NCBI GenBank assembly: GCA_001414345.1
Contig: LLCB01000002.1
Span: 186,001 to 250,000, forward strand
Source of the DNA: Hymenoscyphus infarciens
Lineage: Eukaryota > Ascomycota > Leotiomycetes > Helotiales > Helotiaceae
Direction of reading: 5' to 3'
DNA length: 64,000 nucleotides
Part shown: in pieces, positions 37,001-49,234 of the stretch
Numbering within the stretch: the first letter of the stretch is position 1
Layout of the letters: each line of letters opens with the position of its first letter
Translations under genes and position numbers: made by a program
The notes under the pieces: generated by a model
The model's input: only the letters and a program-made list of their open reading frames with translations
Database searches by the model: none
What the model was told of the DNA's origin: nothing

Positions 37001-40000
37001 TCTATATAGCCTTATTAAGAGTGTTTATATAAGCTAAAAGCTTTAAGTCTAGGTTATTAAGGTTATAAAGGACTTCTTAAGTATATGTTTTAAAAGCTTA
37101 GAATTCTATGACTTTTTTAGCTAATCTACTAATTAGGTTAAAGATATACTTCTAAAAGCTAAACTTCTATATATATACTAGATATCTCTAATCTCTTACC
37201 TTCTTATTTGTTTTAACTTTTTAAATAGCTTTATAGATAAGGTATTTAATAAAACCTTATAATAAAGCTAATATATCTTCGATATAGGACTTAAAGTCCT
37301 TTAATATATAGTAATTAAGAAGTTTATTCTTTTCTACTAATAAACTACTAAGGTAAATAACCGTCTTTTTAATACTAAGTAATAAGAAGATCTTATCTAT
37401 CTTTTTAGTAAGATTATCTACTCTCTTATTTATAGGATATATAAAAAGGACTTAGTTCTTTATATTAGGATTATAGTAACCTAATATAAAAAGAGTTTCT
37501 ATTTAATCTATCTTATAAGATACTATATAGCCTTAAATGTTAATAAATAGTATATATAGCTCTTATAACTTCTTATATTTAACCTAATAGTTAGGATTAA
37601 ACTTTATAATTACCTTCTAAAGAAATTTATCTAAGAAAGGTCTACTATAGTACTTAGTAAAAAAGTCTATGATTTCTTAAAAGATTAGAAGGTTAAAGTT
37701 TATAAATAGCTTTATATAGTATATTAGGGCGTAGGATAGCTTATTCTCTTTTACTAATACTCTTCTATTATTAAGGCTTTAAATAATATTATTTTAGAAC
37801 TATATTAAAATCTTAGAAGTAACCTTAATCTTATGTATAGGTTTTATCTTATTAAAGGTATTTATAAAATAGGTAGAAAGTATATTAGTAATATTTAATA
37901 TTAGAATATTAAAATAAGTAGTAACTTACTTACTATTAGAGTCTTACTATAGTGGATCCTTTCTAGTATATAAGGTAATTAAGATTATACTTAGAGAGAA
38001 TAGTATATTAGTAATAATTCTTATAATAGTAGCTTATTATTCTTCTATTTACTATTTTAGTAGGTTCTTTATCTTAGCTTTTTCCTTCTTATTACTTTTA
38101 ATAATTATTTTGCTACTATTTATACTATAGATCTATTCTCTAGTATTATTATTAGATTTATTCTTATTATTTAAGACTTCTTTACTAAAATAATACTTAT
38201 TCTTAGTATTAAGTCTTTTATATTTAATATATAGTATAGTTTTAAGATTAAGGAATTAGACTTTAACATAATTACCTTTTTTAGAATTCTTATAGATATA
38301 GTACTATATATTAATAGTAGTAATCTAGGCTTTATCTTTATTATAATTATATTATAATAGCTTTTTACTTAAGTTATAAATATAGGAAATAGCTATAGTA
38401 AATTTATCTAATTACTAATCTATAGCTTTCTTAGCTACGATCTTAAATTTATTATAAATAGTATAAGCTAGAAGTATATATATATACTTATAGTTATAGA
38501 ATATAAGAATATAATATAGGTGTTTACTTATAACTCTTAAGAGTATCTATTCTAGAATCTAGAATAGATTACTTATATCTAATTAGCTAGAAATAGGCGT
38601 GTTTTTAATTTAGAAGTTATTAGAGTTCTTTTTCTTATTAGCTTTAATTTTAGTATTAATAAGAGAAAGGTTATTATAGTAATTATTAATAATAAATATA
38701 AATTTAAAGATACTCTTTTCTATTTAAGTAGTCTTAACTTTATTAATAAATTATTATATTATCTAACTATAGTTTAGATTAACTATAAGAGAGATATTAG
38801 TACTAGTAATATTAATTATATTTATTTTAATATTAATAGTAATAATTTTTATATCTTCTAGCTTTTTAAAGTCTAGCTTTAAGAAGGTAGCTAGTAGGTT
38901 ATATTTATTAAGGTTTTAATATATAAAGTCTTTAATAATATAGGCTCTCTAATTAAGATAAGTCTTAAAGTAAGTATAGTTAGAGGTATTAAATCTCTTT
39001 TTATAAAAGACGTTCTTATTATCTTATATTTGCTTACTATTAAGAGTAAGCTCTATATTAAAGTAGATATAAGGTTCTAAGTACTAAAAATAAAGTTACT
39101 TTAAAGAGGCTAGAATACTATTATTATTAGATAACTTAACTTAGTTAAAGAGATAGTATAGCTTACTATTTATAGTAAATATAGTCTTAAATTTAGCTCT
39201 TATCTCTATAACTTTAGGAATCTTCTATTATTTCTTAAGTAGGATATATTCTAGTTAGATAAATCTTAACTTCTTACTCTTTTATTTATTATAAGTAATA
39301 ACTATTTTGTCCTTAGGTTTAGAATCTCTGTTAGTAGCTTTAGTATTCTAACTATTAGTAATAGTAGTAGGTCTATTACTAGTAGAGTTTTAACTACTAG
39401 TAGTAGTAGTAAGTTCTTTTATATTATTACTAATAGAGTCTTAACTACTAGTAGTAGTAGTAAGTTCCTTTATATTATTACTAGTAGAGTTCTAACTACT
39501 AGTAGTAGTAGTAAGCTTCTTTGTATTATTATTAGTAGAGCTCTAACTCTTAATAGCGATAGAGAGTACTTCTAATATATAGCTAGCTTTAATAATAGCT
39601 CCTTTATTAGACTAGATTATAATAGTAGACTCGTTAGTAGCTAGAGTAAATTTATATTTACTATTATTAAGTTTATAAATAGGTAGAGAGATAATAGTAC
39701 TTAACTTATTATACTAAGTTATTATAGTAATTATATTATAGATAGTATTATAAGTATAGGCTTTATTATTAATTAAGGTACTAATAGTAGTATCTATTAT
39801 AATTTATTATTCTAAGAATAGTATTATATTACTAAGAGTAGAAAGGTTATTATTACTAACTATAGAGGTTTTAACTTTACTTTTAGAGTTATTATTAGAA
39901 CTAAGTACACTAGAGAGTATATCTTTAAGAAGTTAGTAGTTACTTATTATAGTAGAGTAAGCTATAAAGTCGATCTTATAGTAGACCTAGTTTAGGTCGT

Positions 40001-40380
40001 CTATAAAGACCTGCTTAGTAAAGTAATTATCTACTATATTAATAATAGAAGGTTAATCTAAGAGGTTTATAATTAAGGTAATTAAGATTCTTAGATTAAT
40101 AGATTAAAAGGAATATAATATAAAAAAGTTATATATATTTATATTATTAAGTTAAATTTATTATAATATAGAGTTAATAAGAGAATAAATTCCTTAGTAG
40201 AGTATAATAATATTAAAGCTAAAAATTAAGTATTAACTAATTAGTATTATATAAATTTAATATTACTACTAAATAGTAAAGGTGAATTTCTAATAAACGA
40301 TTAAAATTAATATAATATATAAAATTTAAGTAATTATAGCTTATAAGAATAAAATAAAAAAATAGAGGAGTATCTACTTC
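34100..40380 (-). other. extra 6-kb region inside the gypsy element, formerly coding
   Basis: This region lies between the pol region and the 3' LTR and has no counterpart in a standard gypsy element. It is extremely AT-rich. On the minus strand around 39375-39555 one frame reads tandem Ser/Thr/Asn-rich units, interrupted by TAG/TAA only where Gln codons would be expected. That indicates protein-coding origin before RIP. No domain was recognised. It could be an additional ORF of the element or a nested element whose ends I could not find. Confidence 0.5.
39375..39555 (-). repeat. 51-bp coding minisatellite in the extra gypsy region
   Basis: taactactagtagtag starts at 39391 and 39442, and a close variant at 39493. 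The period is 51 bp (17 codons), with a decayed fourth start at 39544. The translated minus strand gives repeated LTTTTSS..STSNNIKE units. Confidence 0.85.
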
Positions 40381-40522
40381 TTTAGAGAAGGCTTATAAGC
40401 CTTTTACTAGAAATAGTTATAGATACTATAAGTATAGATACTTATAGATCTTACTAGTTTATTCTTCTTAGAGAGTATAACTGGTACTAAAACGTAGTTT
40501 AACGTCTTTTTAGACGTTATTC

Positions 40523-40626
40523 TATTATAAAGAGGCTTTACTCTATTATAAGAAGGCTTTTATCTTAATATAAGAAGGCTTTGTCTTATTATAAGAAGGC
40601 TTTACTCTATTATAAGAAGGCTTTAG
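40523..40626. repeat. 21-22-bp tandem repeat, five copies
   Basis: The unit contains attataagaaggcttt. Its ggcttt core starts at 40534, 40555, 40577, 40598 and 40619. It lies between the gypsy pol region and the extra region. Confidence 0.9.
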
Positions 40627-43079
40627 ACTTAGAACGTATATTCTTCTTTCTTTTCTTTTTATAGACTAATATAACTAATTTAGCTTAATCTTATATTATT
40701 AATACTAGCTTCTAAGTAGTTTCCTTATAGCCTAGCTACTTAATCTTATAGTATAATTAGCGTTGCCTTTTTAAAGGTTTATATATTTTTTATTCTAGGA
40801 TATTCTTAATAATAAACCTTTCCTTCTTATTAATAGTAATTAGTCTTAGCTTAAGTTAAGAATAAGTATATAGATTATTATTTACTAGTTCTAAGTATTT
40901 AATAGATATAATAGAGTAAATCTTAAGCTAATTTAGTAGCTTAATTTTAAAGGCGAGGTTGTCTACTAACTATATAATCTTAAAGAGTCCTAATCTCTAA
41001 AAGAATAGTTTTATATAATTTTAAAGATAGTAACTCTTATCTTATTTCTTTACTATTTATAAGTATACTATACTATTAAATTTTAAGAGAGTATGTTTAT
41101 TATTATAGTATATCTTTATATAGGCTTAGACTATCTTAACTAACTATTCTACTTAGTCTTATAACGATTTATAATAAGTTAAGAAGTCTAGAATATCCTC
41201 TCTAATATTAGTACTAAGCTCTGTCTTTATATCCTAGCTATATAGTAAGAAGAAGAGCGTTACTCTAGTAAAGGCGTTAATAAAGGAGTTAAGTAATAGC
41301 TAGATAAAAGATATAAGGTCCTTCTAAGTCGACTAGTTATATACTCTGCTAATAGTATATTATAAGATATAGACTACGGTTTAATTAGTATACTCTATCT
41401 AACTGTTACCTGCTGAATAATAGGTAGTAGTAAAGCTTAGATCGACTTTTATAAGCTTAAAAAGCTTATACTAGAACGTTAATTAAAACTTAGAGTTATA
41501 ATTAGATATTATACTATTAGATAGACCTTAATCTACGTAGACCTATTTAAAGTATTAGATAGCCTAATCCTTAGTAGTATTAGTATCCTTACCTACTAAG
41601 AGCTTTACTACCTTTAAACACTTATAAATAATAGCTAGTATCTTGTTATTACCCTAGGTAGAGATTAAAAGGTTATTTATAAAATCTAAAGATAGTACTT
41701 TTAAGAGTACTATAAGATATTTAATTAGTTAAAGAGACCTCTAAAGTAGAGTATTAGAAGGCTTTACTTATTAATATACTAAGTAGCTCTTTATATATTT
41801 TATAATCTCTTAATATAATCTAAGATAAAAGATATAACCTTTTATATATTAATAAATTCTTTTAATTCTAAAGTAGCTCTTATTATTATAAATAAGAGAT
41901 AAGAACTTTCCTAGATATACCTTTAGTATATAAAGAAGCTTATTAAAGAATAGTAGCTTCTTAGTAGGCTTAAAACAAAAGCCTTCTAAGGTAGTTACTA
42001 GTGCTTTAGTATGTTTACTATCTATATATTATTTTAATATCTAGGCGAATATAAGCTTTAGAGATCGGTCTAAGAGTAGCTACTTTATAACTTCTAATAG
42101 TAATTCTTTAGATATAGACAAGGTTATAACTTTAAATAGAAAGGCTTATATAAAATATATATTAGATTTAATTATAGCCTTCTTTTAGAATAATAGTTTT
42201 AGCTCTTTATAAGGTAATCTTAATAGAGTGTCTATATTAATATAAGTCTTACTTATATAGTAAATAATATTTATATACTATTTATAATAAGATAAAAACA
42301 ATTACTAGTTTTATAGCTAGATTAACCTTTTACTCTTAATAGGGCTATTATCTTTAAATATATTAGTAATAGCTTAGTAATTAGTAACTATTATAAAATC
42401 GTTACTATTTAGGTATTATAATAACTTTTCTAAAGCTTAAATAAGTATACTAGTCTTTAACTCTATTAGCTAGTATCTTTTCTCTACTAACGATAATAAC
42501 TTAGAAAGGTATAAGATAAGATACTTAACTCCTTTATTATTTACCTAATATAATACTACTTTATAACCCATCTCTTTACTTCTATCTATATATAGCTTAA
42601 AAGGCTTTATAAAGTCTAGAAATACTAGTATAGATATAGAGTATAGCTTATCTTTAAGCTTCTCTTATACGGATTTACTATTATTAAGTAATTTAGCTAA
42701 CTCTAAGTCTATTATAAAGGACTTTATTATACGTCTTAAATAGGTATTATGTTCTTTACTAGAAATCGAGGAGCCTTTAAACTCTAAGGTTTTTAGCTTA
42801 ATTAATAGTATTATAATAGCTAAGTAATAAGTAATAAATTTATAATAGTATCTAAATAGCTTAAGGCCCTTTTCTAAGTTAAATAAGGTATAGAGAAACT
42901 TTATTACTCTTATTACTTCGACTTTATCTTCTATTATATATAGACTATATTATAATACTTAATAGCCTAATACTTATAATTCTAATTAAGTAAAGTAGTA
43001 TTTTAATAGTAAAAGAGTAACCTCTAACTCTATAAGGTAGTAGAGTACTTACTTTAAATAGACTAGATATTCTTCTAAA

Positions 43080-43125
43080 GTCTTTGAAAAGATAATAGTA
43101 TTATTAATAAATATATATACGAATT
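43080..43125 (-). other. RIPed gypsy reverse-transcriptase active site
   Basis: The minus strand reads FVYIFINNTIIFSKT. The family motif is a Y-x-D-D box; both catalytic Asp codons are Asn (AAT) here, as G-to-A RIP would produce. The downstream sequence (LEEYLVYL) follows the gypsy pattern with His codons turned into Tyr. Confidence 0.8.
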
Positions 43126-46100
43126 ACTAGAGTATATCTTTAAACGTGTCTTCTATATAATACTAGAAGAAGGTAGGTAATATAGCTAGCCTTATAGTGC
43201 TAATAGTTAGTCTTTCTTAGCCTCTATAAAGTGTTATAAAGGTCTACTTCTATTTATCCTTAAGATAGGTCGATTACTAGAAAAAGCTCTTTATTATATT
43301 AAGTATAGAAAACATAGTCGTACTATATATCGCTTATAGTATATTATTCTACTTAGGTAAGAGCTAAGCGTCTATATATAGTTTAGTGTTAATTCTTCTT
43401 AAATCTACTACTATATAAGGTTTTCTATTATACTATACTATAAATACTAGTATAGAGGCTAGTAAAGGTTCTCTTAAAAACACTTTTTTAATAACGCCTA
43501 CCTCGATTAATAGGTTAATAATACTGTCTATTACTTCCTTATCCTTTTTTAATAGACTATAAAGAGCTTGTTTTAGGTCTTTAATATCTATCTCTTTCTT
43601 AAAAGAGATAGGTATCTCGATTCTATTATTAAAGTAATCTAACTTATTATAGAATAGCTTAGCTTTACTTTAGATAATGTCTCTAACCTTAGCTTAATAT
43701 TCTTTACTCTATTCTAGTCTAATATTAGCTTAAGAAATGTTAATTAGATTATTAATTAGTTATATAAGATAAGGCTAACTATTAGGATACTTATTTTTAG
43801 GTTATTCTAGTATTAGAGGTAGTCCTTTAAATATATTAATAAGATTAAGATATACTAAATAATTAGCTAAAAGCAGTTCGTCTAATAGCTTAAAGAACCC
43901 TAGTAACTATTCTTTTATAATCCTTATAAGAGCGTTACTAAGGTTTATAAATATAAGAGGTTTTTAATCTCTATTAGTAATTATACATATAAGGCTACTA
44001 AATTAGCTTAGTATTAAGCTACTTTTCTAATATAGTCTAACTATATACTCTTATACTAATACTAGTAACTTCTTATTATAATAAACGCTGATATTCTAGC
44101 TCTATATAGTATTAATAATAGTATTCTCTATTATATAGATACTTATATATTTAAGCTCCTTTTCTTCTTAATCTAATAGATAGGAGATATAGAATTTATA
44201 GCTATAGTAATCTAGATAATCGATACTATGTTCTTTTACTTAATAGAAGTTTAAGTGATTTAGTTTTAGAAACGAAGTGCTTATAAGCATATTATAGCCT
44301 AGCTTATTAATAATATAGAATTCTACTTTAAAGAGGAACTCTTACCTAAAGGTATTATAGATAGTAAAGAGAATCTTTATAAAATTTTAAAGCCTTTAAG
44401 CGTCTTTCTTAATACTTAAAAGACTAACTATATTTAGCTCTTCTTCTATCTTAATATATAAGAAGAAATAATCTACTATATATTTAGCTATAAGATTTAT
44501 ACCTAAACTAGTGTTTATGTAAAATTCGATATCCTAGCCTAATAAAGTAGTAAGGACGTACTTTATATTTATATAGTAGTAATACTAAGTACTATTTATA
44601 AAGTACTTATTATTACTCTTCTATTTTATATTAGAGACTACGATCTTTTTAGCTCTTTTATATAGTTAATTAGTATATAATAACTTATCTAAGAACTCTA
44701 TACTATCTAATAAGGCGTCTATCTTAATTATCTCTTTAATTAATATATCTAAGAGTAATAGGGTTACTAGACTCTTTATTAATAGATTCGTAGAAGATAG
44801 AGGAAGTAGAGTAGTAGAAGAGGGTATATATATTATATCTGTTTCTTATAGTATAGGAGAATTAGGTAGAGCAGCTAATATTAGTAAAATACTAGGCGTA
44901 AATAGAATAGGTGATATTTTAGCTAGATAGCTTATTTTAGATAGTTTATTATTTTTAAATTTTTTTAGGCTTTCTAGTACTAAGACTAGTAATAGGTCTA
45001 GATTAGGTAATAGTAAAGATATATAATTTTCCTATTATACTATAATATTAATATTAGGTAATAAGGTTATAATAGGAATTCTTATAAGCGGCTTACTACT
45101 CTAGAACGACTGCTATATTCGTTTTCTAAATCTAAATCGTCTAAACTAATATATAGATTAGTCTTAAATCTATCTAAAGTACTAATAATTATCTAATATA
45201 TATACTTATTTATAGCTACTAGGTCTAAAGGTTTAGCTTCTCTAAAGTATACTAGGACTATAGTAGTACTTATAGGTTACTATAACTACTTTTAACCGTT
45301 TCTTAAAGAGGGTTAAAGTAGCTGTTACTATTACTACTATCTCTATATAAATTAAGTAGCCGCTCTTAGTATAAATCTTAGTTACGTAGACTATATAGGC
45401 TATATTAGTAGAGGTATCTAGTAGTTTTAAGTATATAGAGAATTAAAAGACTATCTACTAAATTACTAAGACTAGGCTACTAGTAGACTAAATCTAAGCT
45501 ACTTAAATTATTATAGAATAAAGGGATTAAAGAGTTACTTATCTCTACTATCTTAATAATTACCTTAAGGGTTTTAACTATATCTGTTATTATATCTCTT
45601 AAAGTTGTTATTATTACGTCTTTTAAAGTTATTATTAACCCTTCTATTATCTTGCTTCTATTCTATATAATTCTTTTAGTTACTCTTACTTAATTAACCT
45701 TTATTATACAATTTAGACTTCTTAAACTTTTTCTTTAATACTTTATTCTCTTTATTAAGTATCTTGAATTTCTTGTTTTAGATAGTCTAAGATGCTTATA
45801 CTATAGACTCTATTATATATACCTTCTTTTTAAGAAATTCTAATATATTACTAAATAGCTTTAGTATAATTATAGAGTCTAGTATAGAGTTGAGTCTAGT
45901 ATAAATTCTACGTATTAAGTAGTCTTTATTAGTAGACTTAGCTTTAATATAGAGTAATTACTTCTTTGCTATATATGTCTAAAGAGGGTATTAGTCTTTG
46001 AATTTAAACTAAAATTCTTCTTTATTAGCTTAAGTAAGTAGTATTAATATATCCTTTTAAAACTGTTTACTTATCTAGCTTCTAAGCTTATTATAGTTTA

Positions 46101-47773
46101 AAAGTATTTAGGTCTTAGTATTTAGTATAAGTCTATTATACTAGACCTAGACGTCGTTTATTAAGGCTTAAGATATAAGGCTTAATATTATCTTCTTATT
46201 ATAGATCTATATAAATCCCTTAACCTAGCTAAACTATAAAGTAACTAGTATCTTACTATTATATTTAATGTCTCTTATCTTAAGATATAGTTAATATTAT
46301 TATTAGTTATTAGAGTCTTATTACTTATATCTATAAGAGGATCTATAAGAGGATTAATAAAGAGATTAATAAGAGGTTCTAGGTAGAGATTTACTAAGAT
46401 AAGAGTTTACCTATTCTAGTCTAGGTTAGAAATAGATAAGAAGTATTATAAATTTATCTTCTATAGCTAGGCTATTTAATAATTTAAATAGTTATATTAT
46501 ACTAGTCTTAAGATTATTTAAGAGATTGTCTCTTAGTAGGTTAAATACTAACTCTACGTCTTCTAGGTTCTTATTTATAATAAGTAGTTAGAGGTTTATA
46601 TACCTAGTAATATCCTTAGCTATCTTATTTATTATAAAATCGATAATTATAATATCTTTTTACTAAAGCTGCCTAGTATATAGTACCTTAGGTTCTACTA
46701 TTATAATAGGTCTACTATTTAAAAGTAGGGTTAGAAGCTTATTAATCTTATTAAAGAAGTCTAAATTAATAGACTCTTAATCTAATAAAAGAGGCTTTAA
46801 TTAATATAATATAAAAGCTATCTAAGGTATAGGATTAAACATAGTAGTAATGTCTACTAGTTTAAAGGTCTTAAAGTAAGTGTTAGAGCTAGGGATTAAG
46901 CTAGAGTAACTTAGAGTAGAGCTAGAAGAGGATAGTGTTATAGGCTCTTCTCTAATTATAGTAAAGCTTAAAATATCGTCTCTACTAATAATAGTTAAGT
47001 CTTTAAGAATACTAAGGGCTCTCTCTTCTTAATATTTAGTAATTATAATATCTAGATTATTATTAAGATTCGCTTCTTCCTTATCTTTTTTAGATACTAG
47101 TCTCTAATATATAAGCGCTCTAATCTTATTAAGTCTACTAGAGCTTGTAGAAACGGGACTAAGGGCTCTTAGGATATAAGGGTTAACTAGTATAATAGAT
47201 ATATCTTATAAATAGTATATATAAGGAGCTAATAGAGTTTATAAGACTTATAGAGCTAGGGTACTTAGTAGAGCTTTAAGGAGCTTAGAAAAGGGGTTTT
47301 TAGGTATAATAGATCGTTCTAATAATGTTAAAGATAAGGCCGATTCTACTAGAACTCTTAGAGTAGGCTCTTTTATATATCTATCGTTCTTTTAGTATCT
47401 ATCTTATTTGTTATAGTAGCTATTATATTTGTTGAGAATTTTTTTAGGTTTAAGTTTTACTAGTACTTCTCCTTTCTAAGACTTTCTTATATAAATTATA
47501 AGTAATATATATATATAGAGTAGAATAGGTATAAGAGAGGTATCCTTTGTCTTTCTTACTAACCTACTAGAGATCTAGGAGACGGTTATACTTATTACTA
47601 GATAGCGTATATACTAATAGCTAGATTCTAATTAAGTATTTGAATTATAAGATTAGGAAGTAGATAAGAGAGGGAGAGGTAAGAGTTATAGGTTATAATA
47701 TAGTTAGTAGAAGGTAGAGGCTTAATAATTTTAAAGGGATTATATATAGTTCGAATTTAGAGTATTACTACTA

Positions 47774-47956
47774 TATAGTATAAGGGACAGATTATAGATT
47801 AAGAGCTTATAGCTAGGCCTAATAAAATACGTGAAAGTAATCTCTTATATAGTGTAGTAATAAACGTCTAAAGAGAGAAGAGGAGAGTGCGGAGCACTCG
47901 TACTATCTACATCTGTAGGTCCGCCACTAGTGTGGTCACGTGTCCTTCCCGCAACA
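47774..47956 (-). repeat. gypsy 5' LTR (right copy), end nearly free of RIP
   Basis: 183 bp, ending gcaaca. From about 47870 on it retains CpA and TpG sites that are mutated in the left copy. Confidence 0.88.
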
Positions 47957-47963
47957 GGGCTTC

Positions 47964-47977
47964 CGTCTATGAAGGTT
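47964..47977. repeat. target-site duplication of the LINE, right copy
   Basis: cgtctatgaaggtt, identical to 26024-26037, followed by unique host sequence agaatattatc. Confidence 0.9.
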
Positions 47978-48017
47978 AGAATATTATCTTACCGTCATCA
48001 CACTCTTTGCTAATTAG

Positions 48018-48385
48018 AATGTCTAGGGTTGGAAATAATTACTCGGGAGAGTAGTCTACACCCCTGGATCGCTTTCGCTTATCAGTCCCTCACAAAGACT
48101 CCTCGGATACTACGCCGAGTTGATCTGGAGTGGCTGTGGTGTAAGTTTCAAAACTGCCCCATGTCTTCGAACCTCTTTGCAAACTGTCGATCGGAAAATG
48201 AAGATATCCACGCACAGGATCTTGATAGCATATACGAAGGTCCCTTCCTGGACCGGACACCATCATCAGCAGTAACAAGGTTATCGGATAAGAATTGTGC
48301 AATGATTGCAGAGAATATGTCAGCAGAGAGTGAACAATCGCTTTTCGATTTGTATTTCCTTTTTTATCTTTTGGATGGGCTTTAG
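48018..48385 (+). pseudogene. possible last exon of the split Clr5-domain gene
   Basis: An open frame runs from the acceptor-like ctaattag (ending at 48017) to a TAG at 48385. If the duplicated site is counted once and an intron GTTAGA...AATTAG (43 bp) is removed, it joins the frame of the upstream exons exactly: 119+212+201+368 = 900 nt. The encoded 122 residues contain LEWLWCKFQNC and DSIYEGPF; no domain was recognised. The segment is 22 kb from the rest of the gene and is now probably not expressed with it. It could instead be a separate small gene or non-coding. Confidence 0.45.
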
Positions 48386-48791
48386 TCTTCTTACTACACT
48401 AATGCTGTATATACCGGGTCATTTGCTGTCAGAAGGAGCTAGCTTTGAAAGTCTATCGAACCTTCACATTTCCGGTACCGAGTTTCATTATTCAAACAGC
48501 AGGTAGACAACGAAACAATATGAGTTCGCGCATAGTTCATGTGAGTGATGAATATCGATGCCCTAAAAGATTTGGAATGCTTGATTTAAATGAAAGTGAA
48601 ATAGTTAATTTGTTATCCAAAAATATAGTGCTTTTATTCAACTACTCTAAACTTCTAGTACAATGTAATTTATGGAGTAATTATACGACAAATAATATCG
48701 GGCGCTCTTCATCATATCCAGAAATTTTATATTTAGCATTTCCATTTACACTTAATTTTATTCTTCCAACCAATGCGCATACAGTGAGTTA
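48386..48791. other. flanking sequence with an unrecognised 126-codon open frame
   Basis: A plus-strand frame (48445-48825) has ordinary composition in its first half, but its last 11 codons lie in a MITE arm. No similarity or domain was recognised. Possibly a fragment of a gene truncated by the MITE; a chance frame is as likely. Confidence 0.3.
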
Positions 48792-49232
48792 CGAGTTAAG
48801 CTTCCCTTTTGACGATATTTTATAAACCGTGCGTTTTTAGAAAATTTCTTATCCTAGATACTCTTTCTCTCTTTACTTAATAATAACGTATGTTATTATA
48901 TCCTCGAGAATAGCTAACAAGAGCTCTATACCTTCTTTCTTACTTTATGAACTTTTTAAGAAGAAAACGGATACTTTTATATATATCTAAACTTTACTAA
49001 GGTATGAAAATCTTTCTTATAAAAAGAGGTTTTCTAAGAATTAGGTTTATTTAGATTATACTTACTTCGATATAGTAATAAATAGAGAGAGTATATAAGA
49101 AGATATAGCAGTTATTTCTAGCTAGGTCTTATATCTTAAAGAGTACTTTAGTTTTCTGTTTTCTAAAATAAATAACATTTTCTAAAAAACGCACAGTTTA
49201 TAAAATATCGTCAAGAGGAAAGCTTAACTCTG
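48792..49232. mobile_element. 441-bp MITE (Tc1/mariner-like) with about 54-bp terminal inverted repeats
   Basis: The left arm (about 48792-48845) and right arm (about 49177-49232) are inverted copies with few mismatches. They share gagttaagctt, gacgatattttataaac and gcgttttt. The ends are CGAGTTAAG and CAGAGTTAAG, flanked directly by TA on each side (48790-48791 and 49233-49234), the classic Tc1/mariner target. The interior is AT-rich and RIP-like and too short for a transposase. Confidence 0.85.
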
Positions 49233-49234
49233 TA

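Larger units (their letters stand above)
33832..47956 (-). mobile_element. 14.1-kb Ty3/gypsy LTR retrotransposon, RIPed, with extra internal sequence
   Basis: 183-bp LTRs lie at 33832-34014 and 47774-47956, with target duplication AGGCT/GGGCT differing by one RIP change. Right of the left LTR the minus strand has a purine run (aagagagg), so the element runs right to left. On the minus strand near 43080-43125 lies a gypsy reverse-transcriptase box, with KTLEEYLVYLKYVL after it. Integrase-like sequence follows around 41100-41700, and gag-like Asn/Lys/Arg-rich sequence lies near 45600. gag-pol therefore fills about 40.7-47.7 kb. The remaining 34.0-40.4 kb is additional. All frames are broken by RIP stops. 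Confidence 0.85.
26036..47963 (-). mobile_element. Tad1-type LINE (about 6.5 kb of its own sequence), RIPed, with two nested insertions
   Basis: The LINE spans 26036-31602, 32898-33831 and a stub near 47962-47963, interrupted by a TRIM-like element and a gypsy element. On the minus strand, from 5' to 3', one reads RIPed zinc-knuckle motifs near 31235-31345, a reverse-transcriptase box near 28170-28200, an RNase H box near 27240-27300 and the poly(A) tail. This order (gag-like ORF1, then endonuclease/RT/RNase H) is that of Tad-clade LINEs. A 12-14-bp target duplication frames the whole stack. It is dead: all catalytic regions carry stops and RIP substitutions. RIP is weak in the last 100 bp beside the host gene (26060-26160). 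Confidence 0.85.

Noticed and set aside
26035..48017. The 22-kb interval as a giant natural intron of the Clr5 gene
   Set aside because: The duplicated target site, poly-T tail and nested retroelements show recent insertion; the donor at 26035 is degraded to GTTTTT.
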